The position numbers were made by a program, and so were the translations under genes. Below, in pieces: positions 1 through 9,100 of a stretch of 64,000 nt of DNA. This DNA is from Puniceicoccaceae bacterium (GTDB taxonomy: Bacteria > Verrucomicrobiota > Verrucomicrobiia > Opitutales > Coraliomargaritaceae). The notes beneath the pieces were generated by a model, which worked only from the letters and a program-made list of their open reading frames with translations, searched no databases and was not told the origin of the DNA. Each line of letters opens with the position of its first letter. Position 1 is the first letter of the stretch. The stretch spans positions 1 to 64,000 of the forward strand of contig PBYS01000054.1 in assembly GCA_002729725.1 (NCBI GenBank), in the 5' to 3' direction.

Positions 1-493
1 GAGAGCGGACGAATTGCTTCCAATTGCTCTTCTTCATCCGCTCCGGTGAAGGTTCCACACCGGCAGCCCTGAGAATATTGCCAACAGTGCTTTCGGAAAT
101 CGTATAACCCAGATTCGCCAGGGCACCTTGGATGCGCTCATAGCCCCAGCTTGGGTTTTCTTCGGCAAACTTCACGCAGAGTTCTTTGATGATGGACATC
201 TCTTCCTGGCGCTCAGTGTTGATCTTACGCTTGGCCGTGTATTTGAGCGCGACCAGTTTGCGGTGCCAGTGAAGAATCGTATCCGGCGTCACAATACTCG
301 CGTATTGCATCAGCCCCTTTCGTCCGAGCTTTTTGCCCTTCTTCGCCAATCTGCGTCTTTGAGTATTGCTCAGTTTCAACTTCACGCCTTTAGATTCGAG
401 CTGTTCTTTGAGTATCTCGTTCTCCGCATGCAGATACATGATAACATCATGCTGTTTGCGGTTCATCCAACCCGCCATCGCGGCTAAAAACAT
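1..493 (-). CDS. Integrase-type transposase, N-terminal part (truncated by window edge)
   Basis: The reverse strand reads from an ATG at 493 to the window start without a stop, about 164 residues. A basic helical N-terminus (MAGWMNRKQHDVIMYL) and a helical segment with EILKEQLESKG are followed by a DTILHWHRKLVALKY segment and then an HTH-like WGYERIQGALANLGY segment that ends in RAAGVEPSPERMKKSNW. This order is typical of the DNA-binding half of integrase-core (rve/DDE) transposases, which cut and join transposon ends. The catalytic DDE core would lie beyond the window, so intactness cannot be judged. No inverted terminal repeat was identified. The class is a confident call from motif order; the exact IS family is not assigned. 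Confidence 0.8.
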   Translation of the reverse strand, partial: MFLAAMAGWMNRKQHDVIMYLHAENEILKEQLESKGVKLKLSNTQRRRLAKKGKKLGRKGLMQYASIVTPDTILHWHRKLVALKYTAKRKINTERQEEMSIIKELCVKFAEENPSWGYERIQGALANLGYTISESTVGNILRAAGVEPSPERMKKSNWKQFVRS

Positions 494-578
494 GGTCAAT
501 TGCGTCTTCAAGGCGCTTTTTTCTTAAATCCGTAAGTCGTTGGCAAGTCATATAGATGCTAAAGTTGACCGACCACGA

Positions 579-599
579 GATAGAAATGCGAAATTAGAA
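579..599. repeat. Direct repeat copy 1 (21 bp)
   Basis: A 21-bp sequence beginning GATAGAAATGCG and ending AAATTAGAA is repeated exactly at 722-742, with 122 bp between the copies. Both copies lie in the 282-bp non-coding stretch between the transposase and the next gene. Two copies are too few for a CRISPR array. They may be remnants of a mobile-element insertion or a regulatory repeat. Confidence 0.75.
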
Positions 600-721
600 C
601 TTTCGTCGTAAATCCATGTTATTCAGACAGCTACATTTTTCGCTAACCTTCCGGGCGAATACACCCGAACAGACATGAAAGTCTATTTTCGTTTTACCGT
701 CACCGCAGCTATCCCTACAGG

Positions 722-742
722 GATAGAAATGCGAAATTAGAA
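722..742. repeat. Direct repeat copy 2 (21 bp)
   Basis: Exact second copy of the 579-599 repeat. Its left end overlaps a short near-perfect palindrome at 710-725 (TATCCCT, AC, AGGGATA), which copy 1 lacks. The surrounding sequence has no convincing gene. Confidence 0.75.
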
Positions 743-775
743 TCCTGCAACGCGCGAGAAGGCATAAGTGCCAAT

Positions 776-1561
776 TCATTTAGGAGTCACCCCGTACTCT
801 TCGATGATCTCCTCATGCTTGATGATTGTCCCGTCCTGATTGATCTCGCTGACAAGTTTAGCGGTATGTCCCGGCACTTGACTGGATAGCCAGCGCTGCA
901 AGGTTGCGCTCATTTCAGAACCACGTCGATCCATCGTCATTTCCGCTTCTTCCATGACACAGGTTAGAACTTCTCCGTCGAGGCCTATGGTTTCTTCTAA
1001 TGAAACGACTTTTAGCGAACCCGACTGAGTTCCGCCCGGCCCCTTTATCGAGAAATCGATCCTGAGGACGTCTGGATCTAATGCAAAATCAGGCCCTGGT
1101 AGCGAAAGTTCCCGGTATGGAATATCCACGCCTTCACTCTTCCAAAGTTTAAACCATGTCTCCCCTTCGGAAGAACCGGGACGTGTTAAGACATAGGTCT
1201 CCAAAATGCAGTTATACTCGCTCCCATTGATGCTTAGAGTGTCTTGCTCTTCAGCGTCCAATCTGCTTCCGGGAAGACGCTCAATAGATGCTCCAGGGAT
1301 TGTTGTCGATCTACGTGGCTCCGTATCAAATCCACCAGCTTCTTCGGTGAACCGCAACAATTCCGTGCCACGTCCGATGAGTCCGGATTTTACCGTCTTC
1401 ACACGATGTGTCTTTTGATCCGAACCTCTGATGTCGGACTCTTTCATGACAACCCATGAACCTTCTTCAAAGGTTGACCACGAATCGTTTTGAACGCGGG
1501 CTTCGGCGCAAAGAAAGGCCAATGTAAAACATGCGGGAATTATAAAGAATTTCTTTTTCAT
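776..1561 (-). CDS. Secreted protein of unknown function
   Basis: A 261-residue protein with a clear N-terminal signal peptide (MKKKFFIIPACFTLAFLCAEA, cleavage near residue 21). The mature part is rich in charged and polar residues and alternating hydrophobics, suggesting a beta-rich periplasmic or exported protein, with no recognised catalytic motif. It lies downstream of the RHS/immunity operon on the same strand, with 27 bp between it and the Imm26-like gene, so it could be cotranscribed at its end. I do not recognise the family. The start is supported by the signal peptide beginning at residue 1. Confidence 0.7.
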   Translation of the reverse strand: MKKKFFIIPACFTLAFLCAEARVQNDSWSTFEEGSWVVMKESDIRGSDQKTHRVKTVKSGLIGRGTELLRFTEEAGGFDTEPRRSTTIPGASIERLPGSRLDAEEQDTLSINGSEYNCILETYVLTRPGSSEGETWFKLWKSEGVDIPYRELSLPGPDFALDPDVLRIDFSIKGPGGTQSGSLKVVSLEETIGLDGEVLTCVMEEAEMTMDRRGSEMSATLQRWLSSQVPGHTAKLVSEINQDGTIIKHEEIIEEYGVTPK

Positions 1562-1588
1562 TAAGTAATATATTTGTATTTTTAGTTT

Positions 1589-2527
1589 TTATCTCCGTTT
1601 TTGGTAATTCTTCTTGTAGTTCACTACGACTTCACACGCATCAAGTTGCAGTCTCTCATCCGTGCATAAGACAAATGTATCTTGGTTAATCTTCCCCCTC
1701 AGGCGATCATACTTTTGACAATACCCTCTGAGATTACTTAACCATCCGTCAAGATCACCAGCATAGGATACTCCGTAAAATCGTTTCCCATTCGGAATGA
1801 TGATTCTCGTTTCCTCATCCATTATTCCTCCAGATTCAGGCTCCTTACCAAAATCTGATCTTCCGAATCGATCGAAGGCCTGCTCAAACTCACGATCATT
1901 CTCAGCTTCAACATAAAGAAACATGAGATTTGGGTTAGCAATAACTCCTGGAATTTCTGATATCATGCAATAATCTTGAAAAACCTTAAAACTAACCGTT
2001 TTCGTTATTTTTTTAGCCTTCCCTGCATCTAACGCCTTTTTATATTTATCAGGTATATCCACAGGAGGTTTGATCCCTAATTTCTTACAAATTAGATTAT
2101 CTATACTTCGAAGACTACTAACACCCCATTCACCAACAGGCTCAATTGGCTTAGCTACCTCACGTCCTTTCTCATCATAAAATCTGCCAGTAAAATCAAC
2201 AAAGTGGTGCTGTCTCAAAACGTTGAGATCCTGCAACTCTACATTAGTTATAGTTTCAAAAAAACCTGAAAGCCAGCACTGACGATTAGTCCCAATAGGG
2301 GGCAACATAAGACTCCCACCTTTCAAAACAGGAACATCAGCTTTAGACGATGAAGTCTCACTAAATATATAAATAAGAAACATTTTTTCAAATCCTCCAA
2401 TTACCGCGTCGGCGTTAACGATACAACCAAATCGAAACAAACCTTCCGATCTCAACTGAAACACAAATATATACCCAGCTTTAGGTATTTTCCTAGTAGC
2501 CTTTAATTTTAGCATTTCTGTTTCCAT
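1589..2527 (-). CDS. Imm26-like immunity protein, two-domain
   Basis: A 312-residue cytoplasmic protein without signal peptide. Residues about 12-60 (KIPKAGYIFVFQLRSEGLF, then RFGCIVNADAVIGG) resemble the start of the Imm26 family of polymorphic-toxin immunity proteins, which open with a GD-I-F-x-I-P-L pattern and an FGR(V/I) strand. The rest (about 170-312) is a second, unrecognised alpha/beta region. It lies directly downstream of the orphan toxin fragment at 2531-2740, the expected place for the cognate immunity gene of a displaced RHS tip. Likely role: neutralising that toxin in the producing cell or its kin. The Imm26 assignment is by pattern only and moderately secure; position strongly favours immunity. 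Confidence 0.6.
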   Translation of the reverse strand: METEMLKLKATRKIPKAGYIFVFQLRSEGLFRFGCIVNADAVIGGFEKMFLIYIFSETSSSKADVPVLKGGSLMLPPIGTNRQCWLSGFFETITNVELQDLNVLRQHHFVDFTGRFYDEKGREVAKPIEPVGEWGVSSLRSIDNLICKKLGIKPPVDIPDKYKKALDAGKAKKITKTVSFKVFQDYCMISEIPGVIANPNLMFLYVEAENDREFEQAFDRFGRSDFGKEPESGGIMDEETRIIIPNGKRFYGVSYAGDLDGWLSNLRGYCQKYDRLRGKINQDTFVLCTDERLQLDACEVVVNYKKNYQKRR

Positions 2528-2530
2528 AAT

Positions 2531-2740
2531 TTAATACCCACTTGCGTTGAGCCAGTCTTCTCCCCATTTAACAGCCTCTTTATACCACGTCCTCTTATTA
2601 CTAATCGAATTAATTTCATTAACGTACTGAGGATTGCGAAGTATCAGTGCTTGCTCAATTGCTCGTGCTTGCCCCTCGTAAACTTCTGAAAAATAGGACT
2701 GACGCTCTTTAGCTCTTTCATACTGACTATAAAGCTCACC
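2531..2740 (-). pseudogene. Orphan RHS toxin C-terminal tip (no start codon)
   Basis: The reverse strand holds an open stretch of 69 codons between an in-frame TAA (2741-2743) and a stop at 2531-2533, with no ATG or credible start. It ends IEQALILRNPQYVNEINSIS, then RTWYKEAVKWGEDWLNASGY. This pattern, an invariant-looking E-Q-A-L-I helix followed by N-x-I-N-S-I-S and a final A-x-x-W-G helix, is the kind of sequence found at the extreme C-terminus of RHS and other polymorphic toxins, usually of nuclease type. It lies between the intact toxin/immunity pair and an Imm26-like gene, so it is best read as a toxin tip displaced by recombination, kept as a cassette that could swap back onto the RHS core. 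Confidence 0.6.
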
Positions 2741-2752
2741 TTATCACCACTA

Positions 2753-3103
2753 TCACCTTAACCTCAAAAAATAGTCTCCTCCATATTTTTTTTGAACGCT
2801 CTCATCTGAATCAATATGGATTTTCTGCACTAGCCGACCATACTCTCTAATAATATTAGAAACTTCAGCTCTAAAACCTTCTAAGGATTTTTTTTTGAAG
2901 TTTTCAACATCTACATCAGTTTTAAAAAATATAATGAGATCCACATATAAATCATTTGAAGGGAATACGAATAAATCATGATACGCGCAAAGTTTTCTGA
3001 AATTTTTACGACACAGCTTTTCAATCTTTTCAATATCTTTCCATCTTGCGGCGTCGAGCGCTTCCGCTTTTTCGAAATCGCCCTCTGTAGGTTTATTATT
3101 CAT
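2753..3103 (-). CDS. Probable immunity protein for the RHS toxin
   Basis: A 116-residue, charged, soluble protein. The chosen ATG (3101-3103) overlaps the RHS stop codon in an ATGA arrangement, which couples its translation to the toxin; a longer reading from 3127 would run inside the toxin tip. The sequence has an acidic N-terminal helix (EGDFEKAEALDAARWKDIEK), two Cys (CRKNFRKLC), a strand LYVDLIIFFKTDVD, and a basic end. No family is recognised. Being directly downstream of and overlapping the toxin is the standard position for the cognate immunity gene, so the role is inferred from context only. Confidence 0.65.
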   Translation of the reverse strand: MNNKPTEGDFEKAEALDAARWKDIEKIEKLCRKNFRKLCAYHDLFVFPSNDLYVDLIIFFKTDVDVENFKKKSLEGFRAEVSNIIREYGRLVQKIHIDSDESVQKKYGGDYFLRLR

Positions 3104-6100
3104 TTTTTCACGGCTCGCCAGACCCACCCAGACTTCTCAAATGAATACCCTAAATTTTTCAGGTAGGAAATCTCTTGGGTAAAATAAAATCCAGAAGGAT
3201 TGAATGGATCATGTGATATAATTATCTCTTTCCCTAAAGATATTTGCTTCCTGAGAAACGCTCTATTGATATTCCATATTTGTTTTCCAGTCAAGGCTTG
3301 GCTTAATTGCGACCAATTATCAATTTTAAATGATGTAGCTTGAAAATGGCTTGCTACCTTCCGGTACATCACTCCACCTTCAGAAGATCTTCCAAGAACC
3401 ACTTTATTACTGCCCGGATTTTTTGTAGCCAAAGAAGCTAAGTCATCATAAAAACTTTGGCCGCGAGTCAGGGCCTGAACTTTTATGGCCATGATATCCA
3501 ATTGTGCTCTGGCTGCTGCGGGGATTTGTCGCATAGGCATGCGTCCCAATTTCGTCCCCCCTAATCCTCCAACAGAGCCGAATGCAAATCTGGAAATACC
3601 CATATAGAAGCTGGCTTGCTCTGCTCCAACATCTCCTGCCACCCAGTTCCCATATGAACGAGCTGTCATATCCAAAACGTTAAAACTTGCCCCCCGACCT
3701 CCGAAGGCACGAGTCCCTCCGTCTATGAATTCATTTCCACCAACGACTATTGCACCATAACCACCAATTTTCGTTAGCATGGTCGGTTCAGGAGTAGCGA
3801 TTAAAACACCTCCGCCAACAACAGAAACCGCTCCTCCAGCCATCTGAAGAGTCCCTCCCCCACGCCTTCTAAATGCACCTCCTAATGTTTCCGGTAGATT
3901 ACTCACTTCATAGAACTCATCTGCCAAAACTTGGTACATCTGCTTGGCGGCATTCCGGTTGCTTCGTCCAGTCCATGGTGTAAAGTTTGTCGCGTTAATC
4001 GCAATCTGACCCTTTGTGTGGTTCACACTCCAATCACTGACCAATTGCTCACCCTGAACTACTTCGTACCGAGACATAACCAAAATCAAAGCAAGCATGG
4101 CATCAGGATTGTCACCGTAAAGTGCTCCAAACTCACTAATCATTCCCTCTACGGTATACAACCCGAGTACGTCTATATTGTTAACCGGATCATTATTTGC
4201 GTAGGTATACAAATTAGGTGAGGCTCCCTCTCCTAGAGGCTCACGTGAAAGCCAGCTTCCGGTTTCTGGATTCAAATACCGATAGCCGAAATAAATTAGT
4301 CCTGTTTCTTCATCCGTATACTTTGTACTGAAGCGGAAGGGGTTACTGTCGGCTGCTAAACCGTTTTCCCCAATGGTCTCACCAAAAGGCCCGTAATTAT
4401 AGGTGGCGGCGGTCGATCCATCGGCTGCGTCGATTAGAGCCGTCACATCACCACGATAGTTGAAGGTCGGGTAGAACGTCTTACCAGAGATATGGTCGAT
4501 GATACCGACAAGACCGCCAATACCGCCCGCACCTCTGCCCCCAGAGATATCAGGCCCCCATACGAAGGATTTGAGCAGATTTCGGTTGCCGTCTAGTTCG
4601 GCGATTAGATTCCAGCCATCGTATAGGAAGTAGCGCGTGTAGTCCCGGAGTCCATCACGATAGACGGTTTTCTTGAAACGGCGGCCTTCTGCGTCGTAAT
4701 CGAATTCTAGGCGAAGATCCGGCAATCCGACATCGATTGCCGATTGGTTCGTGTTGAGCACGGTAAGATTACCCGGGCCATCCCATTCTGCCGACCAGCG
4801 CCAATCGCCATCCCACATGCCGTCGGCATTATAGGACATACTCACGCTAGCGGGTGGCACGTAGGCTCGCGACCATTCTTCCGACACTGCGTCGGGCAGC
4901 GTAGGATCGGTGGGGTCGACGGTGCCTTCGACGAGGATATCCAGAGCTAGAGGAGCCGTGCCGTTATCAACACTGAGCACAGTATGGAAATATCCATCGA
5001 TGACTGATGCTGTAGCCACATCATAAGCTACAGCGACATCCGAATCGAGCGTTTGTGTGGGGATACTTGAACCTGAGCCCGTGTAAACGTATCGGATGGC
5101 ATCCGCGACAACGAGCCCATCGGTATCTATGGTTCCTATGCGTAACCGAATATCGGTTGTTCGGACGACAGAAATATTCTGAAGTGCGTTCCAAATGCCA
5201 CCATTGATCTTCTGATTGATCGTATGCAAGCTACGATTTTCGCCCTGCGTTACAATAACCGGGACACTGGAGGCATGGGTCGAATCTTCCGGCCAACGCA
5301 TATCCAAGCGGTATGTGCCAGGTGCAAGCGTCACTTTATAGTCGACCCACTTCTTTCCTTTGCCTGAATTACCATCTGTAAGGTAGTTAGATCCGGTATA
5401 GCCGCCGACAGCCGTCGAAGCTTGCCAGCTTCCGGCAAAGGCTATCGGATTCAGCGCATTAGTGCTGAATACTTTAATTACAGCACTTGAGTCGGCACGG
5501 CCAACCACCTCGACAGCTCCCGGAATCGTGCGGCTGGAGATCTGGTTTAAAATATTCGGGGAATTTCCGAAGGTCTGCGCCGAGCTGCTGTTGAGAACCA
5601 GGCTGGTTCGATGCCCCATCGAGGAAAAAGTATAATCAAAATCATAGCCACCACGCGCCAGCCCGCTCGCGTTGGACTTGAAGACTGCGGTATCCAGTTG
5701 TCCATCGCCTTGATAATCGACTTCCCAGTAATCTCCACCCTCCGAATTAATCCGCTCAATGCGCCCGTCTGAACCAAAGACTGGGTCTGAAATAAATGTT
5801 GCGAGTGCACCGGTAGAACTGGTCAGTTTATCAAGACGGTTGTGCGAATCCCAGTCACGATCGACCGTTAATTGTGTGACTCCTCCTGAGCTGAATGTTG
5901 CGGTGTCCAGAAGCTTGGAACTCTGCACCAATTCGTAGTCGATTACATTGTTATCAAAGCTGATGGTATCCAACTCGGGATTGTTTCCGTCATACCCATA
6001 ATCGACACTGTAAATGACCTCGGCACCGCGCTTGACCACCAAGCCATCCATACGATCACGTCCATCATAGGATCGATCTACAGTGAATCCGCCCAACTCG

Positions 6101-9100
6101 CCCGAATTCCAGATCTCCTGATCGAGGCTGGTCTTATTGTAGGTCAGGCTCAACGAGCCTGAGGCATCACTAATACTATCCACAAGACCCAAGTCATTCC
6201 GACCAAAGTTAACATCCGGAGTGCCATCCGAGTAGCTGATCGAATCGAGAAAGCCTGAGTTGTCGTATCCATAATCAGCGTTGATACCACGGCCATTACG
6301 AAAATAATCTGGACGTCCGGCTCGACTGGATCGGAAGGACACTCCGGCCCCGGATGCAAAATCTTTGCCCTCAGAAACCCCAGCTTCATTCGCTTCAACA
6401 GTAGTCTTAGCACCGTTCGCGGACGTTTCGATTTCGAAGGTAACCCCTCCATTATTAACATCCGTATTCAGGTTAAGGCTTGGAACACCCGGCCTCGAGA
6501 GCCCGGTAAGCTCACCTTTCAGGTTGGTGTTAATGACAACATCACCTGCTTGAGTGCCAGCAGTCAGGGTCTTAAAGTTATTCGTGTAGTTAAAATTTGT
6601 AGTATGCCCGTTCTCAGTCGCGCTGGTGAATCGACCATCTGGAGAAAATTCAGCGGCAAGCGATGCGCCACCGGCACTACCGCTTAGACTTTCCAGGCGA
6701 TCATAATCGTCACGAACCATTGTGCCACTTGCAATCGTGGTGCCTCCCAAATCCTTTGTAAGTGTTCCAGTAAGTGCCCAGTCGTTCGAGAAGCTCTGAA
6801 CGATTGAACCGCCTGGCCCGTTGATAGTGATCTCGCGACTACCAATATTCGGCGTGACGGATGTGTTAAGCGCGGAATTTCCCCAAGGCGTAATCGTACT
6901 ACTGTAATCGGAAAGATCGGTAACTACTTTTCGTATCTCTTGTCCGTCAATCGAAGTCGTAACCGTTTGGTTTCCACCACCGAAGCTCACAACGGAGGTA
7001 CTGGTTTGCCCACCTCGGGTGATCGTTTCACGGCGTCCGGTATTAGAATTGTATCCGAACTCGGTTTCGTAGTCGTCTGGATCGACAACCTTCTCGAGTT
7101 GCCCTTTATTATTATAATGATAAACAGTGCGGGCAACACCGGAACCAGAGGCAGAAGGCCCTTCGACGACAGCGGTGCGACCAGCTGCATCGTAGTAAGT
7201 AGTCTCATAGATATTCCCACCGGAGGCATCGATACTGCGTTTTACAAAAGTCAGATTGCCGCTGTGAGCGGATACTGGGGAGCCGGTTACCCCGTATTCG
7301 ATTGTCGTCGGCTCCACACTCGTGCCAGAAATCGCCGAAACAGTCCCATCAGGGTAACGCTGCTCGACAGTCGTGCCCCTAGTTTGCTGATTCGTAGTCG
7401 TATAGGTGAATCCATTGACGGCAGTTCGGGTGCTAGGCTCGAAACTATTGTACGCCGCCTGAAGTTCACCGAAGGCGTTCGTAGTACTGCTTATGGTGTA
7501 GCCTCCAGTATAGCTGGCAGTTGTGGTGAACCCCTCATACTTGTAATCGACATCGACATCGCTATCCACGGAACGCAGGCGACCTAGTATATCGTAAGTA
7601 TAAGTCGACTCGATTCCATTACGGTCAGTCGCGGCACTCAACAAGCCTCGGGCATCATCGTAATAAGTAAACTCTTCAGAAGTTCCGTCCAGATAGGTTA
7701 TCTTGGTTGGCCGCCCCCAAGCATCATGTGTATTAGCGGTAGCACTCGCTACCGTAACACCATCTTCTTCCGTCGTCGCAGAAACCAGATAGCCCTGCCC
7801 GTTCACCACAGTCGTCTCCTCAACAGGTCCGGTCGTGACGGTCGTTGTTAACTCACCTTGGCCACTATTGTATTGGTAACTAAAATTCGAAGTCCGCCCA
7901 TCCGAATACTCAATTGACTTCACCGCCCATGGCAAATCGCCCTCGCTCCCCCCGTAGAAGGTCGTGACAGTCGTCAAATTACTCGAGTCAGAGTAAGACG
8001 ATGCGGATGTAGAAGTCGCTATTGCTTCGGTGACCTTCCGCATGCCCTGCTCATAGACGACCCAGGATTTCTCAACCGTCGCGCCATCTCGGGTGACCAC
8101 GGTTTCGACAACATTACCATCCGTTGTGACAGTTGTTTGGTAGTCCGCACCCTGCATTTGAGTACTGTGCTCAGTGACTCGACCATAATCGTCAAATGTT
8201 TGAGAAAATGCATGTGGGCCAGTCGTCGACGAAACATACGAGAAGGGGCTCAAAGAACTCGTATACTCAACAGTGCGGCCACCGCCTTCGCTGGGGTTTA
8301 CATCCATTGAAGAACTGAACAAAGGCTCCAGTGGGCTGGTCCGCGTCTGATAAAAATTATTCTCGCTAGGGTAAACTAATTCGGAAACGACATCGCCATC
8401 GACCTTTCTTGAGTAGGTCAAACTGTCTTCGTCATAACTTTCCTCAACTTCAACAGAGGGACCGGAAACGTTTTCAGTAATGATTTTTGTGAACTTCTTA
8501 AAGTTGTATTGGGTATACTCCTCCTGCTTTTCCAGACTAAACCAATAATATCTCCTCCCGTTATTCTGGTCTCCTTCTTCGTCATAGTAGTCCCAGTAGC
8601 CGTTCTCATCAACCGCATCATATTCAACAGTAATCTTTTTGCTATTTCCGCTAAGAGTGAACTTGGGAGAAGATGCCGACGGCCCTTCATCGACTACCTC
8701 GATAATATTGAAAGGGGCTCCTGATACGGCATATTGTCCCCCTGAAAAACCACCTTTTTGGGATGCACGGAAGAATTCGAGTCGATACGACGTTTCACTG
8801 ATGCCCGAACCTGAGCCGGACGGGATCACATTAACCACTACATCCTTACCGACGACCTGCTTGATCCGAGGATGCAAATACCACTCCATCTTCGGGTAAA
8901 ACAATGCTCCGACTCCATACCCATAATCCCAGCCCCAGTCCCAGCCATACAATGAAATGTTCTCACTCCAATCTACAGATCCATTCGTGATTGACTGACG
9001 AGCGAATACATACTCATCGTCCATTGCGGAGTCCAGTGAGCCAGGAAACTCATCTACATTGGACTCGTAATAGACCTCGAAATCACCTAACTCGGTCATC

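Noticed and set aside
128-487. Plus-strand open frame of 119 codons
   Set aside because: It is the antisense shadow of the transposase, whose protein motifs read clearly on the minus strand.
579-742. CRISPR array
   Set aside because: Only two repeat copies with an unusually long separation (122 bp) and no cas gene nearby.
594-779. Minus-strand open frame of 61 codons
   Set aside because: It crosses both copies of the direct repeat region, has no ribosome site or domain, and its composition is unlike neighbouring genes.
6940-7587. Plus-strand open frame of 215 codons inside the RHS gene
   Set aside because: Antisense shadow of the YD-repeat region; the RHS reading is uninterrupted and strongly supported.
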